The notes beneath the pieces were generated by a model. It was not told the DNA's origin. It saw only the letters and a list, made by a program, of their open reading frames with translations, and searched no databases. Below are positions 24,656 to 37,600 of a stretch of 64,000 nt of DNA, piece by piece; positions within the stretch are counted from its first letter, which is position 1, and each line of letters begins with the position of its first letter. The translations under genes were made by a program, and so were the position numbers. Source of the DNA: Straminergon stramineum (taxonomy: Eukaryota > Streptophyta > Bryopsida > Hypnales > Calliergonaceae); NCBI GenBank assembly GCA_963920665.1, contig OY987272.1:12777001-12841000 (forward strand). The letters run 5' to 3'.

Positions 24656-26134
24656 TGGGGAACTAGATGTGACAGTAGCAGGGCTGAGGTGAAAGGAGAT
24701 AGTGATTATAAGCCTTAGAGATTCAAGGGATGTAGGCTTAGGTGTTTAGGTGCTTATGATACATTGAGCATGTAATGTCAATTGATTGTCTGAAGCTTTC
24801 ATTGCAATTGGAGACTTGGAGTTTCCTTATTGATGTTGAAAATATGATTATTTTTTTTTAATTACAAAACCAAGAAGAAGTCCCCCCAAAATTGATCGTG
24901 TTCCTCTTTCTTTGTATGAAGCATGATACATTGCAGGATACATATATAATGCAACAATTTGGACTTCATGATTGTCATAGAATCATAGATTTGGTAGTTT
25001 TCAAGGGGAAGAGAATGTTGAATTTTTTTTTTAATCCTTTCCTTTGATAATTCATAATTGCAATTATAGTGTACAATTTCTTTGGTTGAGTACACTGTAA
25101 ACGATAGTCCATAACTCCATATGTTATTGTAAAAAGCATTCAAGGAATCAAGGTTTACTTGAAGCTTTGTATTAAAAAACTAGCGACCGCTCGTTCGCCC
25201 GACCGCATTTACCTAGGGTAAATTTGCAGACGGCGTTTTATACCTATCGGAGACGTAGCGTCTGCAGAGTCCGAACGTCCGGACGTCTGATTTTTGGATG
25301 CGATTTTGCCTGGGACACTCACTTTCATCAACCCTGTTGGGAGGTCAGGGTGAGAGACAAAAGGGTTGTTCAAAGATGAGGCAGGAGAGAACAAGGAGTT
25401 GTTAAGAAGAAGGGGGAGAATAGAAAAGGCCTGGTAATCAAGGTGAAAGAAGAGAGGTCTACAACCAACTCCACTACGCTAAGCAATCATCAGGGCAGGG
25501 AATCCAACTCCCTGTCTTCCGCAAACCACCCTCAAGGCAACGCTCAAATGGACAAGAGAATGAGAAAGAGGCAAGAGGAAGGACAATTTAAAAGTTAGGA
25601 AGCGGAAGTAGATAAGGAAGACGGGAGGGGGGGGGGAATCCACAAGACTTACTTAGGCCCTTAGATTAGAAGTAGGTAATCACCCCAAGATTAAGTGTAA
25701 GACGTAAATGTAAGACCCAAGAAGTAGGACATAAGAAGTAGCTCAACTTGAAGGAGGGGATGACGTGTACTTAAGATTATCTTAGTAGGAAGACCAGGGT
25801 TAGTTGGGCCACCTTAGAGTGTGGGAGAAAAGAAAAGAAAAGAAGGGAGGAGGAAAGAAATAGGGGTAAAATTCGGCAATTAAATCCTTGAACATCATAT
25901 TCAATATTTTGAGACCTAAGGACCCTCTCAAAATAATATTACCTATGTGACACCCAAAACTTGTATTTTATTTCCATTAGATTCAGCTTGATGAATATCA
26001 AAATTTCTAATTAAGACAAGAGCAATTTCCATTAAAATGATAGTTCTACAATTCTGAGAGTGTTTTTGTAGTTTTAATTTGTTGTAGAGATAGTGCTCTA
26101 ATTCATACAAGTAAAGATTGTGCCCTTTAATGAA
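24656..26134. other. Non-coding spacer downstream of hAT
   Basis: No gene recognised. GC-rich GACGTCCGGACGT-like and CGCCCGACCGC motifs at 25185-25290 echo those at 7.15 kb and 12.95 kb and may mark element ends. A purine-rich stretch lies at 25560-25870. Confidence 0.4.
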
Positions 26135-26345
26135 CACCAAGTCATGAGCTGAACGGTTGGTTGTAAGAGGCTATTTATCTTCTTCAGGTGGTCCGAGTTC
26201 GATTCCCATTGAATTCATATGAGCGGCTGAAAAAATACATGACTTGGTGCTGCTAAGTGAGCTTTGTAGGCAAGAAAGTTGCAACAACCAACCAGACCCC
26301 TATCTGAAAGCGTGACAAGTGCTTAACACATTAACGAAATAAAAA
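26135..26345 (+). mobile_element. tRNA-derived SINE-like element
   Basis: GAGCTGAACGGTTGG (from 26146) looks like a pol III A box and GAGTTCGATTCCC (26195-26207) is a good B box at roughly tRNA-like spacing. A perfect 12-bp inverted pair, CACCAAGTCATG (26135-26146) and CATGACTTGGTG (26238-26249), brackets the boxes. A diverged relative lies at about 32745. I did not identify flanking target duplications. Confidence 0.5.
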
Positions 26346-26605
26346 GTGGTTGTATCCACTACTCAATTTTTTTCCAATCACTTTTTATTTCTAGATGCAA
26401 TTTCTTCAATCACTAAGAAAATACAATACCAAGAATTAAAAAAAAAGGAATATGCAAAAATATAATAGTAATTATATTAAAAATATATAGAAGTACACTT
26501 GTCCTAAAGAACAAAACTAGTATCCAAAGAGTACATGAAAATATTCAATATACAATATTATTAGTTCAAAAACTATAAGAAATAAGTGAATCCAATTGAA
26601 ACATA

Positions 26606-29443
26606 TCAAACATATGAAGCGAGGCTGTGGTTGATGATCTCAATTTGTGCAGCCGGGATCTTGAGCAAACATTGGCGAGTATCTTTTCGAATTTGAGACT
26701 TCCATGTTGTCATGAGAGCGTTCGTTTCTTCCCAAATAGGTGGATCAGCGATATCAACCTTCCAACGCAAACCTTTTTCATTGTCCCATCCAGTGTAGAA
26801 GTCCTGAACATCTTGACTCCTCGATGTTGGGCGAAAGTATTGAATTAGAACACAATTCGGTTTCTCAGGGTTACAATTTGGATCAGACAAGGCCCTTGCA
26901 ATCCAAACTGGCCGTGTGTCACCATCTGCAGGACGAACTGCCACGAAATACCCTTCAAAGAGATTACGACCAACCCGGAAGGATGGTTGGGGACGACCCC
27001 TCAAAGGCCCAACGTATACTTCATCTTCCCCAAATTCTTCACGATCCTCGCCATCTTCTCCTAATCGATCTACCGCATTCACTTGAATATGGGTAGTGGG
27101 CCAAAACCCATCCTTGAGAACATCAGAGCTAGTTATTGGTTCCTGCAAAGCATCCCTCACATCACGCCAATAATACACCAAATGCTCGTAACGCCTTCAG
27201 CACTCTCCAGTAACATCTGCATTGCACAAGTTCTCCCAATACTTCACAAACCCAGATATGCCTTTCATAACGTCCTCCACACCCCTCATTGGCTTCGGAG
27301 GAACTGGCAATGGCACTCCACGAGGCTACATACTACGCCCCTTAGAATCCTCCTTCCACAACTTGATACCTCTTCCATCTTCCCCCAACCATTCCACATC
27401 AGTGCACAACAATTTGTACTTCATGACTGGAGTTCCATTTGAATCCAAGTAGAACTTCACTTGTTGCGGCTTTGTATGTCCAACAAGGATGTCATCACCA
27501 TCGACAAATGCACCTGCAATGAATCCCTTGAAGTCTGGCACCTCCTCAATGAGGTGAGGGATAGTGGGAATGGACTCTACATCCATAAAGGACTTCATGA
27601 GAGCTGGGATTGTTGGAAAGTTCTCCTTCTTCAATAACATACTCCATCTTCCAAACAATGCATCAATGTCGTCATGCGTGTGACCCACAATCATGAAGTT
27701 CACGTAAACTTTTCGGAAGATCTTATTTGCCACAAGTAGAGACCAGAAACAAAAAACATATATATTCTTGTTGTCCCCAGTGGCATTATCCATTTGCACA
27801 TTAAGAATGGGCAGCAATGATGTTGCCGGAACTAAGATTTCTGGGACTGGGGGTAGCGACACTTCACACATCTCTGCACCTTTAAGGACCTTGCGAAATA
27901 AAGGTGTGGACCGTGACCCCACAAACAATTGGCAAGAAGAAGACTTTGGTGGTTCTTCTAAGTCTCGCAACAACTTTGCCATCGACCCTATAGTATAATT
28001 CAAATCGTGGGGGAAGATATCCAAGCCATAATGTGCATAACAAACATCTCCATGACCATGTGCAATCATGCCGGTGACGGAAATGGGCAACTTCACTAAG
28101 CCATCCGTCTCTTTGCTTTTGTGAGAAAAGACTGGAAAAGCGGTCTTGGCATGATCCATCTTGTCGTGCATAATTGTAAGGCACTTGTGAGGAGAAGTAT
28201 GCACCATATAACGGTTTGTGTAATACAACTCTCTATGTGCACGAGCAATTGCAAGATGCTTGTCCAACCTGATCGACCATTTCAAAGCGCTTTGAGAGCC
28301 AGCTAGAGCACCCTTCCTAAGCTCTTGCAATTTGTCACAAGTGCCGCACCAAGCAAAATTATCACCTAGCTTCTTGACGTCGTACTCTAGGAACTTGGTA
28401 GATCTAATCTTGCTCAAGTTGGAAGTGGAGACCTCCTTGAGTCCGAAAGCAACATTGGCCTCATTGATTTTTGGAATCTGATCCTTCCATTGAAAAGTAG
28501 CCGGGAGAATCATGGACACAACTTTCTCTCCTGACTTCAAAGTCGTAGTCTTATGTGGCATGTAATCAGCCTCCTTGTCTAGAATGCACTTCAACGTCGC
28601 AGCGGCTTGTTCTATATGCTTCCTTGGCTTAAGCAATCCCAAATTACCATCATCATCGGCTTCTCGCTGATTCTTCGCATATGTTTGGTAACGGTAGAAC
28701 GTTGCTTCTGGGACTCCAGCAATCAGCATCCACACTCGAATGCAAACATTGATCCCTTCTACCGTAACCATCTTCCTCCCACGCGAGTCATGATGTGTTG
28801 ACCTGTGAACATCTGTCTTCATATGAGCTCTGAACTTAAAGGTGGATCTCTGGTACATGCGTTCACGGAAGGCACGAATTTTCTCCCTAGGAAATGGCTA
28901 CACGCAATTCTTGCTGCAGCAGACTTTGCTGGACATAGTGTTAATAGACTCTTGAGTGAGAAGTTCCTTTGCCTTCAAGCCAATCTCGCGAGGAGGGTTC
29001 CGGATGATACTTGTGTATGGTCGAGCCGACAACGCAGAGGGAGGGTTCTGTAGACTAGCTTGAATACGATTGAATGTGTCTCGGGCATCATGATCTTGTA
29101 GACTTGCTCCACGGCAGTGGACTAGTTTAATAGGCCATGCTACGAGCGAATAAACTTGCTCATGGGGGATTTCCTCTTCAGAATGTGTCTTGGAAATGTG
29201 GATCCCTACTTGCGTGTCTCCGAGAGGACCGTTCGCGCCAAGAACCAAGTCAGAGTTGACACTATGGCAAGTACCTTCACCAACAAGTACGCCTTCGTTG
29301 TTGTACAAAGTCACGCACTTCGTAACCCAAAGACGGCGTGGAAGACCTTCGCACTCTGGATCACCAATATTCATGTGTTCCACATCCTGGAATTCGTTGT
29401 CCGATGAGAACATCATGTCCATTGGAGTTTCCATGAAACTCAT
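26606..29443 (-). pseudogene. Transposase-like protein (DUF7869-type)
   Basis: One minus-strand frame from the ATG at 29443, preceded by a TAG that could be a splice acceptor, to 26606, with in-frame stops at 28898 (TAG), 27326 (TAG) and 27197 (TGA). Recognisable blocks are a Cys pair near the end of the first segment (CCSKNC), WMLIAGVPEATFYRY, CGTCDKLQE, a block with MDNATGDNKN (about 27770-27800) and GHTHDDIDALFGRWS (about 27655-27700). The MDN...N and GHTH-x-DID blocks resemble the DUF7869 group, which looks RNase-H-like and transposase-derived; that assignment is from memory of the motifs. It is transcribed away from the ParB-like gene at 38.5 kb, and both share the palindrome set found between and around them. 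Confidence 0.6.
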
Positions 29444-29526
29444 AGTACCTACATATTCCGAGATAGACATAAAGGATAAAAAACAATAGTCAGCAATTGA
29501 AGATGAGACAATCTTAGTTTGCACAT

Positions 29527-30466
29527 CAGCTCGACTCGAGCTGAAATTCATATTCAGTAATACTGGAAACACTATCGACACCATTAGAAGAAGTAATATC
29601 ACATAAATCTACAATGAATGTAATCCTGGATTATGGCCAAAATAAGATCTAGTCCAGATGAAGAAAACATTAAGAAAGCATTGGATACATAGAAACACCT
29701 CAGTTCAATCTGAGTTCAAGTGTTGTAATGCAACTTCCTTTTCGGATCCTCATTATTCCTACCCATCAGTTTAGCTCGAGTCGAGCTAAATTTGTCATTG
29801 TGACAATTGCATAATATAAAACGTGGGAAGATATCCGACATTGGATTTCTGTTCTACCCACATATGGGACCTGACAATAGGCTTGACATATTACAATTTT
29901 ATACTACCTTGTTTAGACGACCAGTTACTTAAGCACATTAGCTCTTTTCAAGTAGAATCGCCCATTTGTCAGTTTAGCTCTATTCGAGCTAAACTGCAAT
30001 TCCTAAATAATGTATATACTTAAGCACATTCGTTTTTTTCAATTAGAATCGCCCACATGTCAGTTTAGCTCTATTCGAGCTAAACTGCATTTCTTAAATA
30101 ATATATAATCCAATAGTTCAATTTTAATTATTTAATATGTATATTGATGGCCGGGGTTCACATTTGACGATTACATAAACTTTAAATATAATGTATTCAA
30201 ACTAGTTCATTTTAAAACTAAAGTGATTCTTGTACCTGAGTTCATCCTAGACTATCCCTGTATGTCAGTTCAACTCGACTCGAGCTAAACTGTAATTACT
30301 CAAATAAAATGTGATTACTACTATTTCCATAGAATTACCAAAGCAATTCTGAGGTATCAATGTATGTTCAGCTCGAATTGAGCTAATCTTCAATTGGGTT
30401 CATGAACTTACTGTTCATGTAGTAGGATATCTGATATGTCAATTTAACTCGACTTGAGCTAAATTG
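29527..30466. repeat. Palindrome cluster 1 (seven sites)
   Basis: Sites at 29527-29543, 29770-29790, 29970-29996, 30061-30087, 30266-30292, 30369-30384 and 30440-30466. The core is TTAGCTCGATTCGAGCTAA with variable middle bases (CGACTCG, CGAGTCG, CTATTCG). Two sites have 11-bp perfect arms, CAGTTTAGCTC and GAGCTAAACTG, and sit in a 91-bp direct duplication. All lie upstream of the probable ATG of the minus-strand transposase-like gene. Confidence 0.9.
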
Positions 30467-31464
30467 CGATAACATCGAGTAAACAACACTATTCATATTA
30501 ATATACACCAGAGCTATAGTAACCCGTCATTTACGGAGTCCTAAACCTTACCAGACAATTGTTAAATGTTTCTATATTTAGTAATCTAAAAAACCCGGAG
30601 ATGTAATCTGGACACTTTGTCATTGATGTTGAGCATCGTCCTACAATGAACTATGAAAACAAAGCTTCACGAAACATGCAAATTTACAACTAAAAATATT
30701 ATCAAATCAGGAACAGACAAGTCCACAGCATATACAACTCATTGACAATAAAGAAATGATTGGTAATATATAAGCCTACAATGAGAGCATTCTATTGAAA
30801 GGGCTACATTCAAGCAAGTGGAGACATCTGAATGGCTATCCACGAATGCTTTGCAACAAAACCCTTGGTCGATGAGGGCAAAAACATACAACGAAACGCT
30901 AACCGAACTCCTGAAACACTTCGCAAGGCGTAACAATACAAGACGAATGAAGAGTGCTAGAAACAACTGGACACCAATGTCGACAAAAATGAGGACTAAG
31001 CTCAAAAGAGGTGTTTTCAAATGGGATGGTGACTTCAGAGAGAGTGTCACAACTACTTGCGCGGGAACTAAAGAGCACCAACTCATCCTGCGTTCTCGAC
31101 CACGCACTTTTCAATTTTGAAAAGACCTGGAATCATGATGGTAAACGACATGGAATGTTGAATTAAGTATATGGGCCCACAAAAATTATGACCTCATCTA
31201 GTGTAAAGGGTTTCTTGTCATAATGACTTGTTGACTTCTAAAGACTATCGTGGCTGCATGCCATTCGCAATGTTAACCTTTACCTACTCTTTCCAATTCG
31301 GGTTTGAAGTCCCTTGACCAAAAATGACAGATTCCGCAACTATAAAGTTTGAACAGTAGTCTAGTTTATTGGTTACTTCATGCAGTTTCCTATTTTAGCA
31401 CCAACAAAGGTATTCGGGTTATTTCAAGAACAGTGGATTTTGATTCCTTAAGTTGTTCAATTCT
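30467..31464. other. No gene recognised
   Basis: Overlapping open frames of about 100-120 codons occur on both strands at 30739-31120 without recognisable motifs. They may be an exon of the neighbouring element but I cannot support that. Confidence 0.3.
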
Positions 31465-31676
31465 TGTGTGGTAGGAATGTTTTATTCTTCGCAACGGAAA
31501 ATAGAAAGTGAACCTACACATATAATAATGAATGTAGAATGCTCCTTGGATTCCACTTTCTCCCAATTTCTGTGTGGTAGGAATGTCTTATTCTGAGCAA
31601 CAGAAAATAGAAAGTCAACCTACACATGTAATAATGAATGAGGAATGCTTCTTGGATTCCACTTTCTCCAATGCAA
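31465..31676. repeat. 106-bp tandem duplication
   Basis: TGTGTGGTAGGAATGT begins copies at 31465 and 31571; the rest (AGAAAGT-AACCTACACAT and TTGGATTCCACTTTCTCC) matches with few differences. Confidence 0.85.
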
Positions 31677-31693
31677 ATTTCTGCTCATTTAGT

Positions 31694-31775
31694 TTAGAGT
31701 GGGTTTGGGGTTTAGGGTTTTAGGCGTATAGGGTTTAGGTTTTCAGGGTTTAGGGTTTAGGGTTGAAGGGTTTAG
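31694..31775 (+). repeat. Interstitial telomere-like repeats
   Basis: About eight variants of GGGTTTAGGGTTT with errors (GGGTTTTAGGCG, GGGTTGAAGGG). Plant-type TTTAGGG orientation on the plus strand. Confidence 0.8.
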
Positions 31776-31912
31776 GGTCTACATGAACATATTTCAATGT
31801 CTGAGTCTGAAGAATATGAAAAGAAAAATTTTCATATTTGGGGCCTCCTAATTGTTTCATGAATAGTCAAACGACCATAGAGTTTTCTAAGAAATATGAA
31901 TGCTATCCTAAT

Positions 31913-32227
31913 CCCCCTAGAATTTGGAAGTTCTATGTCGATTTCTTTTCTAAAAAGAAAATGCGTCAACTACTTTATTCTTTTTAATGGTTGTAAGTAT
32001 TTAATACAACATGTACTTTCATTAACTTATTCTGAATTTATAAAATGATGTAAATACTTCTACAACTAAACCCCCAGAATTTGGAAGTTCTATGTCAATT
32101 TCTTTTCTAAAAAAAAAATGCGTCAACTACTTTATTCTTTTAAATGATTGTAAGTATTAAATACAACGTGTACTTTCATTAACTTATTCTGAATTTATAA
32201 AATGATGTAAATACTTCTACAACTAAA
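31913..32227. repeat. 158-bp tandem duplication
   Basis: Copies start at 31913 (CCCCCTAGAATTTGGAAG) and 32071 (CCCCCAGAATTTGGAAG) and run to CTTCTACAACTAAA with only a few differences, indicating a recent duplication. Confidence 0.9.
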
Positions 32228-35200
32228 TAGGTAGAAGAACTTTTCCCTTAAAATATATAGATGTTTTGTAGATATGTACTTCCATTCATTTATAAAAATT
32301 AATGCTACAATTATGAATTAATTTCTTGGATCTATTTTATGAAGTCATTGGTTCATTAAATTAGCTTTTTCAGGGTTCAAAATTTTCTCTACATACTTCT
32401 ATGCTTTAATTGAAATATATATTTCATCTCCTAAAACATTTAGAAATTCCTTTTGTATGCATTATTCTCAAAATAGGAAATGGTAGGTTCTTAAATTCTT
32501 TTAATGTGTTTTGTAACTTTACTCCCGTCCTATACTTAATGGAAATCTAATTGTAGGAGCCACAAAATTGGTGATTATGATGATATACATTAAAAAATAA
32601 ATGGACAAGTTCCAGTTGTAGAGCAAATTTGATGAGGGTCTACATGCACATGCTACTGCTATATTCTTCTTTTTGTACAACTAACAAAAAGAACCAATAA
32701 AATATTCCACTTGTTCTTGTATTAGGGTTTTCATCTAATGATAGTAGTCTACGGTTGGTTGTAAGGAGTTGTATATGTCATTCAAGTGCTCCGGGTTCAA
32801 GTTGTATATGTCATTGACGTAGGACATTCATTTCAATAAAATGTTCAATGGATTTTAGCAAGTCATGTACGTTAGGCCTTATAACTTCATACTCTAGTGG
32901 GTGTCCAAATTTTTGCATTTGACAGGTTAAAAGTGGATTGGAAGATTCAAATCCCTTTTAGAGTTTGAATACTTTTAAGATCTTGAAGTATAATCTCTAA
33001 ATTCATAAGTGATATTGTTGTGTTTTATTCTCGTATATGTTTTGTAATGTTATTTTGGTGAAATTTATATGCTTAAAATTATGAATAAATTGGTAAAACG
33101 CATTAGAATCCTATTTTTTAATTCAATTTAGAGCAATTTCATAGAGAGCCAAATAAGGCCTTCGACATTTAGGGGTTCAGATAATACATTATATGAAATC
33201 AACTATACCCTACAGCCATATAAATTTAGTATGAGGTTTTTTAGCATACGTTTCGGAATATACACCTTTATGTTTAGAGTAATCTTTTATAGTGTAGGGT
33301 TTATGGTTTAGAGTTTGGAATTCACTATTTTCATTGAGATTACAAGTTCGACATTAATTATATAATTATATGATTCTTTTTGTTTTGCAATGGATGTTTG
33401 AATAGTAGTTGGCCTTAAGTTTTTATTGCCTTGTACAAGGTAACCCTAACTAATGGTTTTGTAAGAGTGAATTTGTTTTGTTTAACTTCCATTTTGTGTA
33501 AGTAATTGAAGACTAATTTTTTTTTTCTAAACATCATTTTAAGGAATGTTTTAGGACAAATATTAATTGCAAACTATATTGAACTATAGGTGTGGAAAGT
33601 ATTTAAAAAATGTAACAATTGTTGTTCCCCATTCTTTTTAATTGATTTAATGAGTTTGAGGATTAATTTTTAATGTTTCTTAAAGAATAACACAATTGGA
33701 GTATTGTATGTGACCATAAATTCCAAATTCTATCATTTTTAAAAGTGCCAGCATTTAACTCGTGAGTACTTGTGATTGATTTTTGGGCTCCACCTATGTG
33801 AGGATATTATTCATTTAGTATTTCAAATCATTATCTACTTCTTTCTACTTACTCAATTTCAGCTACATTCTGTACAATTCCAAATCATATAAAAATTTTC
33901 AAGCATGTAGCCAACATACTTTGAAGAATATATCCAAAGAGTTACAACCTTTTTGGACATTTTTTCATAATGATCTTAACTTGTGAAAAGAGAATTGAAA
34001 GACTTCAAATGAAACACAAGTTCTTTAATATATTCTTCACTAAATATTATAATTCCGCGACCCATGAATTATATTGATGTGTTTCAATTCTACATATGAT
34101 CTCTAATATGTTCCAATTCAAATCAAGTGCATAGAAGGTCTATGAACACCTAATTTGGACATTTAGGGCTAAAATAATACATTCTATGAAACAATTTTAT
34201 AAATGATCTCACCATTTATAAGTGATATTGTTGTATTCCTTTTTCATTTGATCACTTATTACTTACATGTCTTTCTACTTTAAATTGGTACTATTACAAT
34301 TAATTTTTTGGTAAAATATTATTTGTAAAAATGTACAAGTCCTCTAAAACACTTCTCCAAAACAAAAGGCAATGTTCTTAGGTAAAAGTTAAGTAATGCT
34401 ACTTTTGACATTGAAATATAGAAACCCACATTTTAAGTCTAAATAGTATTTTGAAGTACTACATTATATTTTCCCTCACCTACTTCCCTATTCTCTCCAT
34501 TGTACTAGTTGCCCCTTCCTTCATAATTGAAGACTTCGGAGACTAATTATGAAAGTTTTCTAAAATACAATTCACTTTTTTTTAATTTTGTATGGTCATT
34601 CTTGCAACTAAATAGAACAGTGACCATACTTACGGTTTATAAACCCCAAACTTAAAACTTCTATCAATTTTTACACATCCTTTTACTTGACTCCTTTTCA
34701 TTTATTTTATGACTTCAAGGATTAGTTCTTAGTCTTCATTAAAGTACAAGAGTATTTTATTTTTGTATGTGTTAAGAATTTAGCATAGTTAGTATTGGAT
34801 CATGGATTCCAAATCATTTCAACATTTTGAAGTCATACCTTTTCTTTGAGGAAAAACTTCATTGTGTAGTGGCAAACATTGATGATTGTAGGTATTTCGA
34901 AAAGCTAGAACATCGCACATGATTTTAATACATGCTCTAGAAACCTAAACAACATTGCATCCAATTTTATGTGTTGCACCAAATAAAAAATTGCATGTAT
35001 TCACAAATTCCCTTCAGAATGGTGAAATAATTATGAATTTCACATTAATCTAGAGAAGCTAGAATTTTGATTTAATTCATATAGGTCTTCAAGATTTTTT
35101 CTTTAAAAAATTTAATAGCAACTATTGTTTAAGAGTTTTTTCTATTTTTGTATATATAGAAATTGTGCACTTTGGATTACCCCACTCCACATATGTATAA

Positions 35201-35692
35201 TGCCTTGGGTGATTACAAATGGTTCATTTTATGTAAATAGGTTAATGCACAAGGCTTTCTTCCAAATAGTAATTAACAAAATAACTTGTGGATGTTTTTG
35301 TCTTCCAATTTTGATATTCAAAAAGTGGAAGACCTTTTAAGAAGTCCATTGAATGAGTGTTTATTGGATTATAGGGTTTATTTTAGTTTTCAATTTATAT
35401 ACAAATAAATTATCGCCACCCTCTGTTCAAGTTGTCTTCTTAACGTTTAAGTATGGATTCTTCTGAGGTGTGTAAGGTATATTTGAAAATAGGCAAATGC
35501 GGATAGGTATACAGTGCTTATCATGGACGAGGTATGACAAGACATCAAAAAGGTATTGGGCAAGTACCTGGAGATTATCATGGTATGGCGGGTGTTAAAT
35601 GGGTACCTCTAGGTTATCAACGACAACGGGTAACGGTCCAGTAAGTAAAGTCATATGATATAGTAGGTGTATGTCGGGTCCTTGAATGTTAT
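32228..35692. other. AT-rich non-coding region
   Basis: No gene seen. A second, diverged SINE-like motif occurs at 32745-32805 (ACGGTTGGTTGTAAG, then CCGGGTTCAAGT as a B-box-like site). Scattered GGGTTTA-like motifs occur around 33295. Confidence 0.4.
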
Positions 35693-35946
35693 CTACTGTA
35701 AATAATGAAATTAGGGTGCCTTATACTAATTTTTTGACATTCAACAGTACATAAATATTTACTATGATTCTACAAGAATGTGCTACTTTTGAATTAGGAA
35801 ATGTTGTAATTGGGACTCATTAACCTTCACGTGAACAAATGTAAAAAAAAGGAGAATTTTTTGTTTCCTTTGATGGCTTACAAAGTAATTTCTTGCGGAA
35901 AGGCAACCTAATTGTTAAGGCACCCTAATTTCACTATTTAGTGTAG
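35693..35946. mobile_element. MITE with 31-bp imperfect inverted ends
   Basis: The left end (35693-35723) and the complement of the right end (35916-35946) share GTGCCTTA, AAATTAGGG and CTA with three differences in 31 bp. Total length is 254 bp with no coding capacity. TA dinucleotides lie at both edges, compatible with a Tc1/mariner-like (Stowaway-type) element, but the duplication is too short to be certain. Confidence 0.6.
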
Positions 35947-37600
35947 GTACAACGCGGGTATAGGGCAGGTATCGATTGGTGTTCTACTTATGGCGGGTGT
36001 ATGTCGGTCCCCCAATGTTGCCTGGATATCGGGCGGGTATAGGTCAGGGTTGTAGAAGTTTGCCGGGTATCAAGACTAGACTGCTTTGTCGGGCAGGCGT
36101 GTTAGGGCTTCTTTTGTCCATCTCCCTCCATCTTTCTCGCTCCTGGCATGTCATCGCTTCTGTAGTCTCTTGCGTTGGAGTTCTGTGCCTTCCAATTTGT
36201 GAGTGACAGTCGTTGTGGGGATAACGACCTTACGCTCCATTTGAGAGTGAGTGTGCCCGTTTTCAGAGTCTGTGTGAGGTGAGGTCCACTTGATTTAGTG
36301 TCTGGTCGCTCATACGATTGACGGGCGTTGTTGTCTGTGAGTGTGAGTTCCGTGAGTGCGAGTTCATCTCTCCGTTGTATCGGTGGTGTATGTGTGATTT
36401 CAGTTCTCTGTTGGTCGCTATTGTGAGTGCGGGTTGATTGGGTCCGTTGATTGCTTCTATGAGTGAGACTTTAAGGTTTACTTGAGCGTTGCTGTGTTTG
36501 AGTTGTGGGAGACGGACGGTTCAAGGGTTTCAGTTCATTTCTGTTCTCATCGTTGCTGTGAGTGCGAGTGTGAGTTGAATTGTTTGCGAAGTGCTGCTTT
36601 TCACATTCTCTGGACCACCAAGTAGAACTATAGTTTTGGAAAGCTTGACAAGCTCGGGCAAAGGAGGAGAAGAGCACGGTGGTGGCTTACGAAATCACGT
36701 TGGTGCAACGGTGGACGAGGAGTGTGGTTGTAAAGAAGGAGGAGCGCGTTGGTGAACGAGGACCTCGGCGATGCTCACGAATTTGAAGAAGACCTCTCAG
36801 GTGGAATTTCTGTGTGTTTACATTCTTCCATTTTGTTTTTTTGGGGTTTGTCAGTTTCGATTCAGTATTTCCATTACCAGAGATTGTTATGAGCAAGTTT
36901 TTATGAATTTACCGATTGGAATTTGTATGTGATGATCTTAGTTGATTTACTATTTCATCTTATGGTCTTCATTTTAGTGGTATCCATAGCTTCCAACTCG
37001 TGGTATTAGTGTTTACAATTTCCTTTGGCCTTTACTGTTTTGGCCTTAAATGCTTGAAATGCAAAGCTATTTTAGTTTGTGTCTTTGTAGGCCCATTTGC
37101 TTCACATTTTGGAATTGCAATAGCATTTCCAATTGTTATGAGTCAATTAAAACCTTCAAAAAATTAGAATTCAGTGCATACAAAAGGTGTCCAGAAGTTC
37201 CATAATTTTGTAACTGTGTGCATTTCCTAAACCGCAATCCATGGTTTCCTGTATGGTTGGTCAATTTTGAACCTTAACCTTAAAAATGATTGTATTTTAG
37301 AACTCCAAATGTTGAAAATAGAATGTGCAAATAAATGTCATGGTAGAAGTTGAATTGATTTTCTCATAGTTTGCTTATGAGCACATTCAAAATACTTAGG
37401 TTGAGATCTCTAGCTTTCTGAAACCCTGAACCCTATACCATTGGCCCTAAACCCTAAACTCCATGCTTGTGGTCTCTCAAACCCTGAACCCTAAAACCAA
37501 TTGAACAATGAGTGCTCAAGCAAGAAGCCACATTGTTGGAACATTTTTTGCAAAGTAGAACGATTAGAAGAGCTCCTTTTCTGTGCATAATTGTGACCTG
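35947..37600. other. Mixed non-coding region with GC-richer segment
   Basis: GGGCGGGTAT-like irregular repeats at 35950-36080 are followed by a GC-richer segment (36080-36800) with T/G-rich GTGAGTGTGAG motifs. AGGTGGAA at about 36799 could be a splice donor, so this could be a promoter or non-coding exon, but no protein frame is convincing. CCCTAAA-type motifs in inverted orientation occur at 37424-37496. Confidence 0.35.
37424..37496 (-). repeat. Interstitial telomere-like repeats, inverted
   Basis: AAACCCTGAACCCTATA, CCCTAAACCCTAAAC and AAACCCTGAACCCTAAAA: minus-strand orientation of the motif seen at 31.7 kb. Confidence 0.75.

Noticed and set aside
26146..26207. Functional tRNA gene
   Set aside because: A and B boxes are present but the arms cannot be folded into a convincing cloverleaf; a SINE head fits better.
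30739..31120. Overlapping 100-122-codon frames on both strands
   Set aside because: No recognisable motif and mutual overlap; retained only as unassigned sequence.
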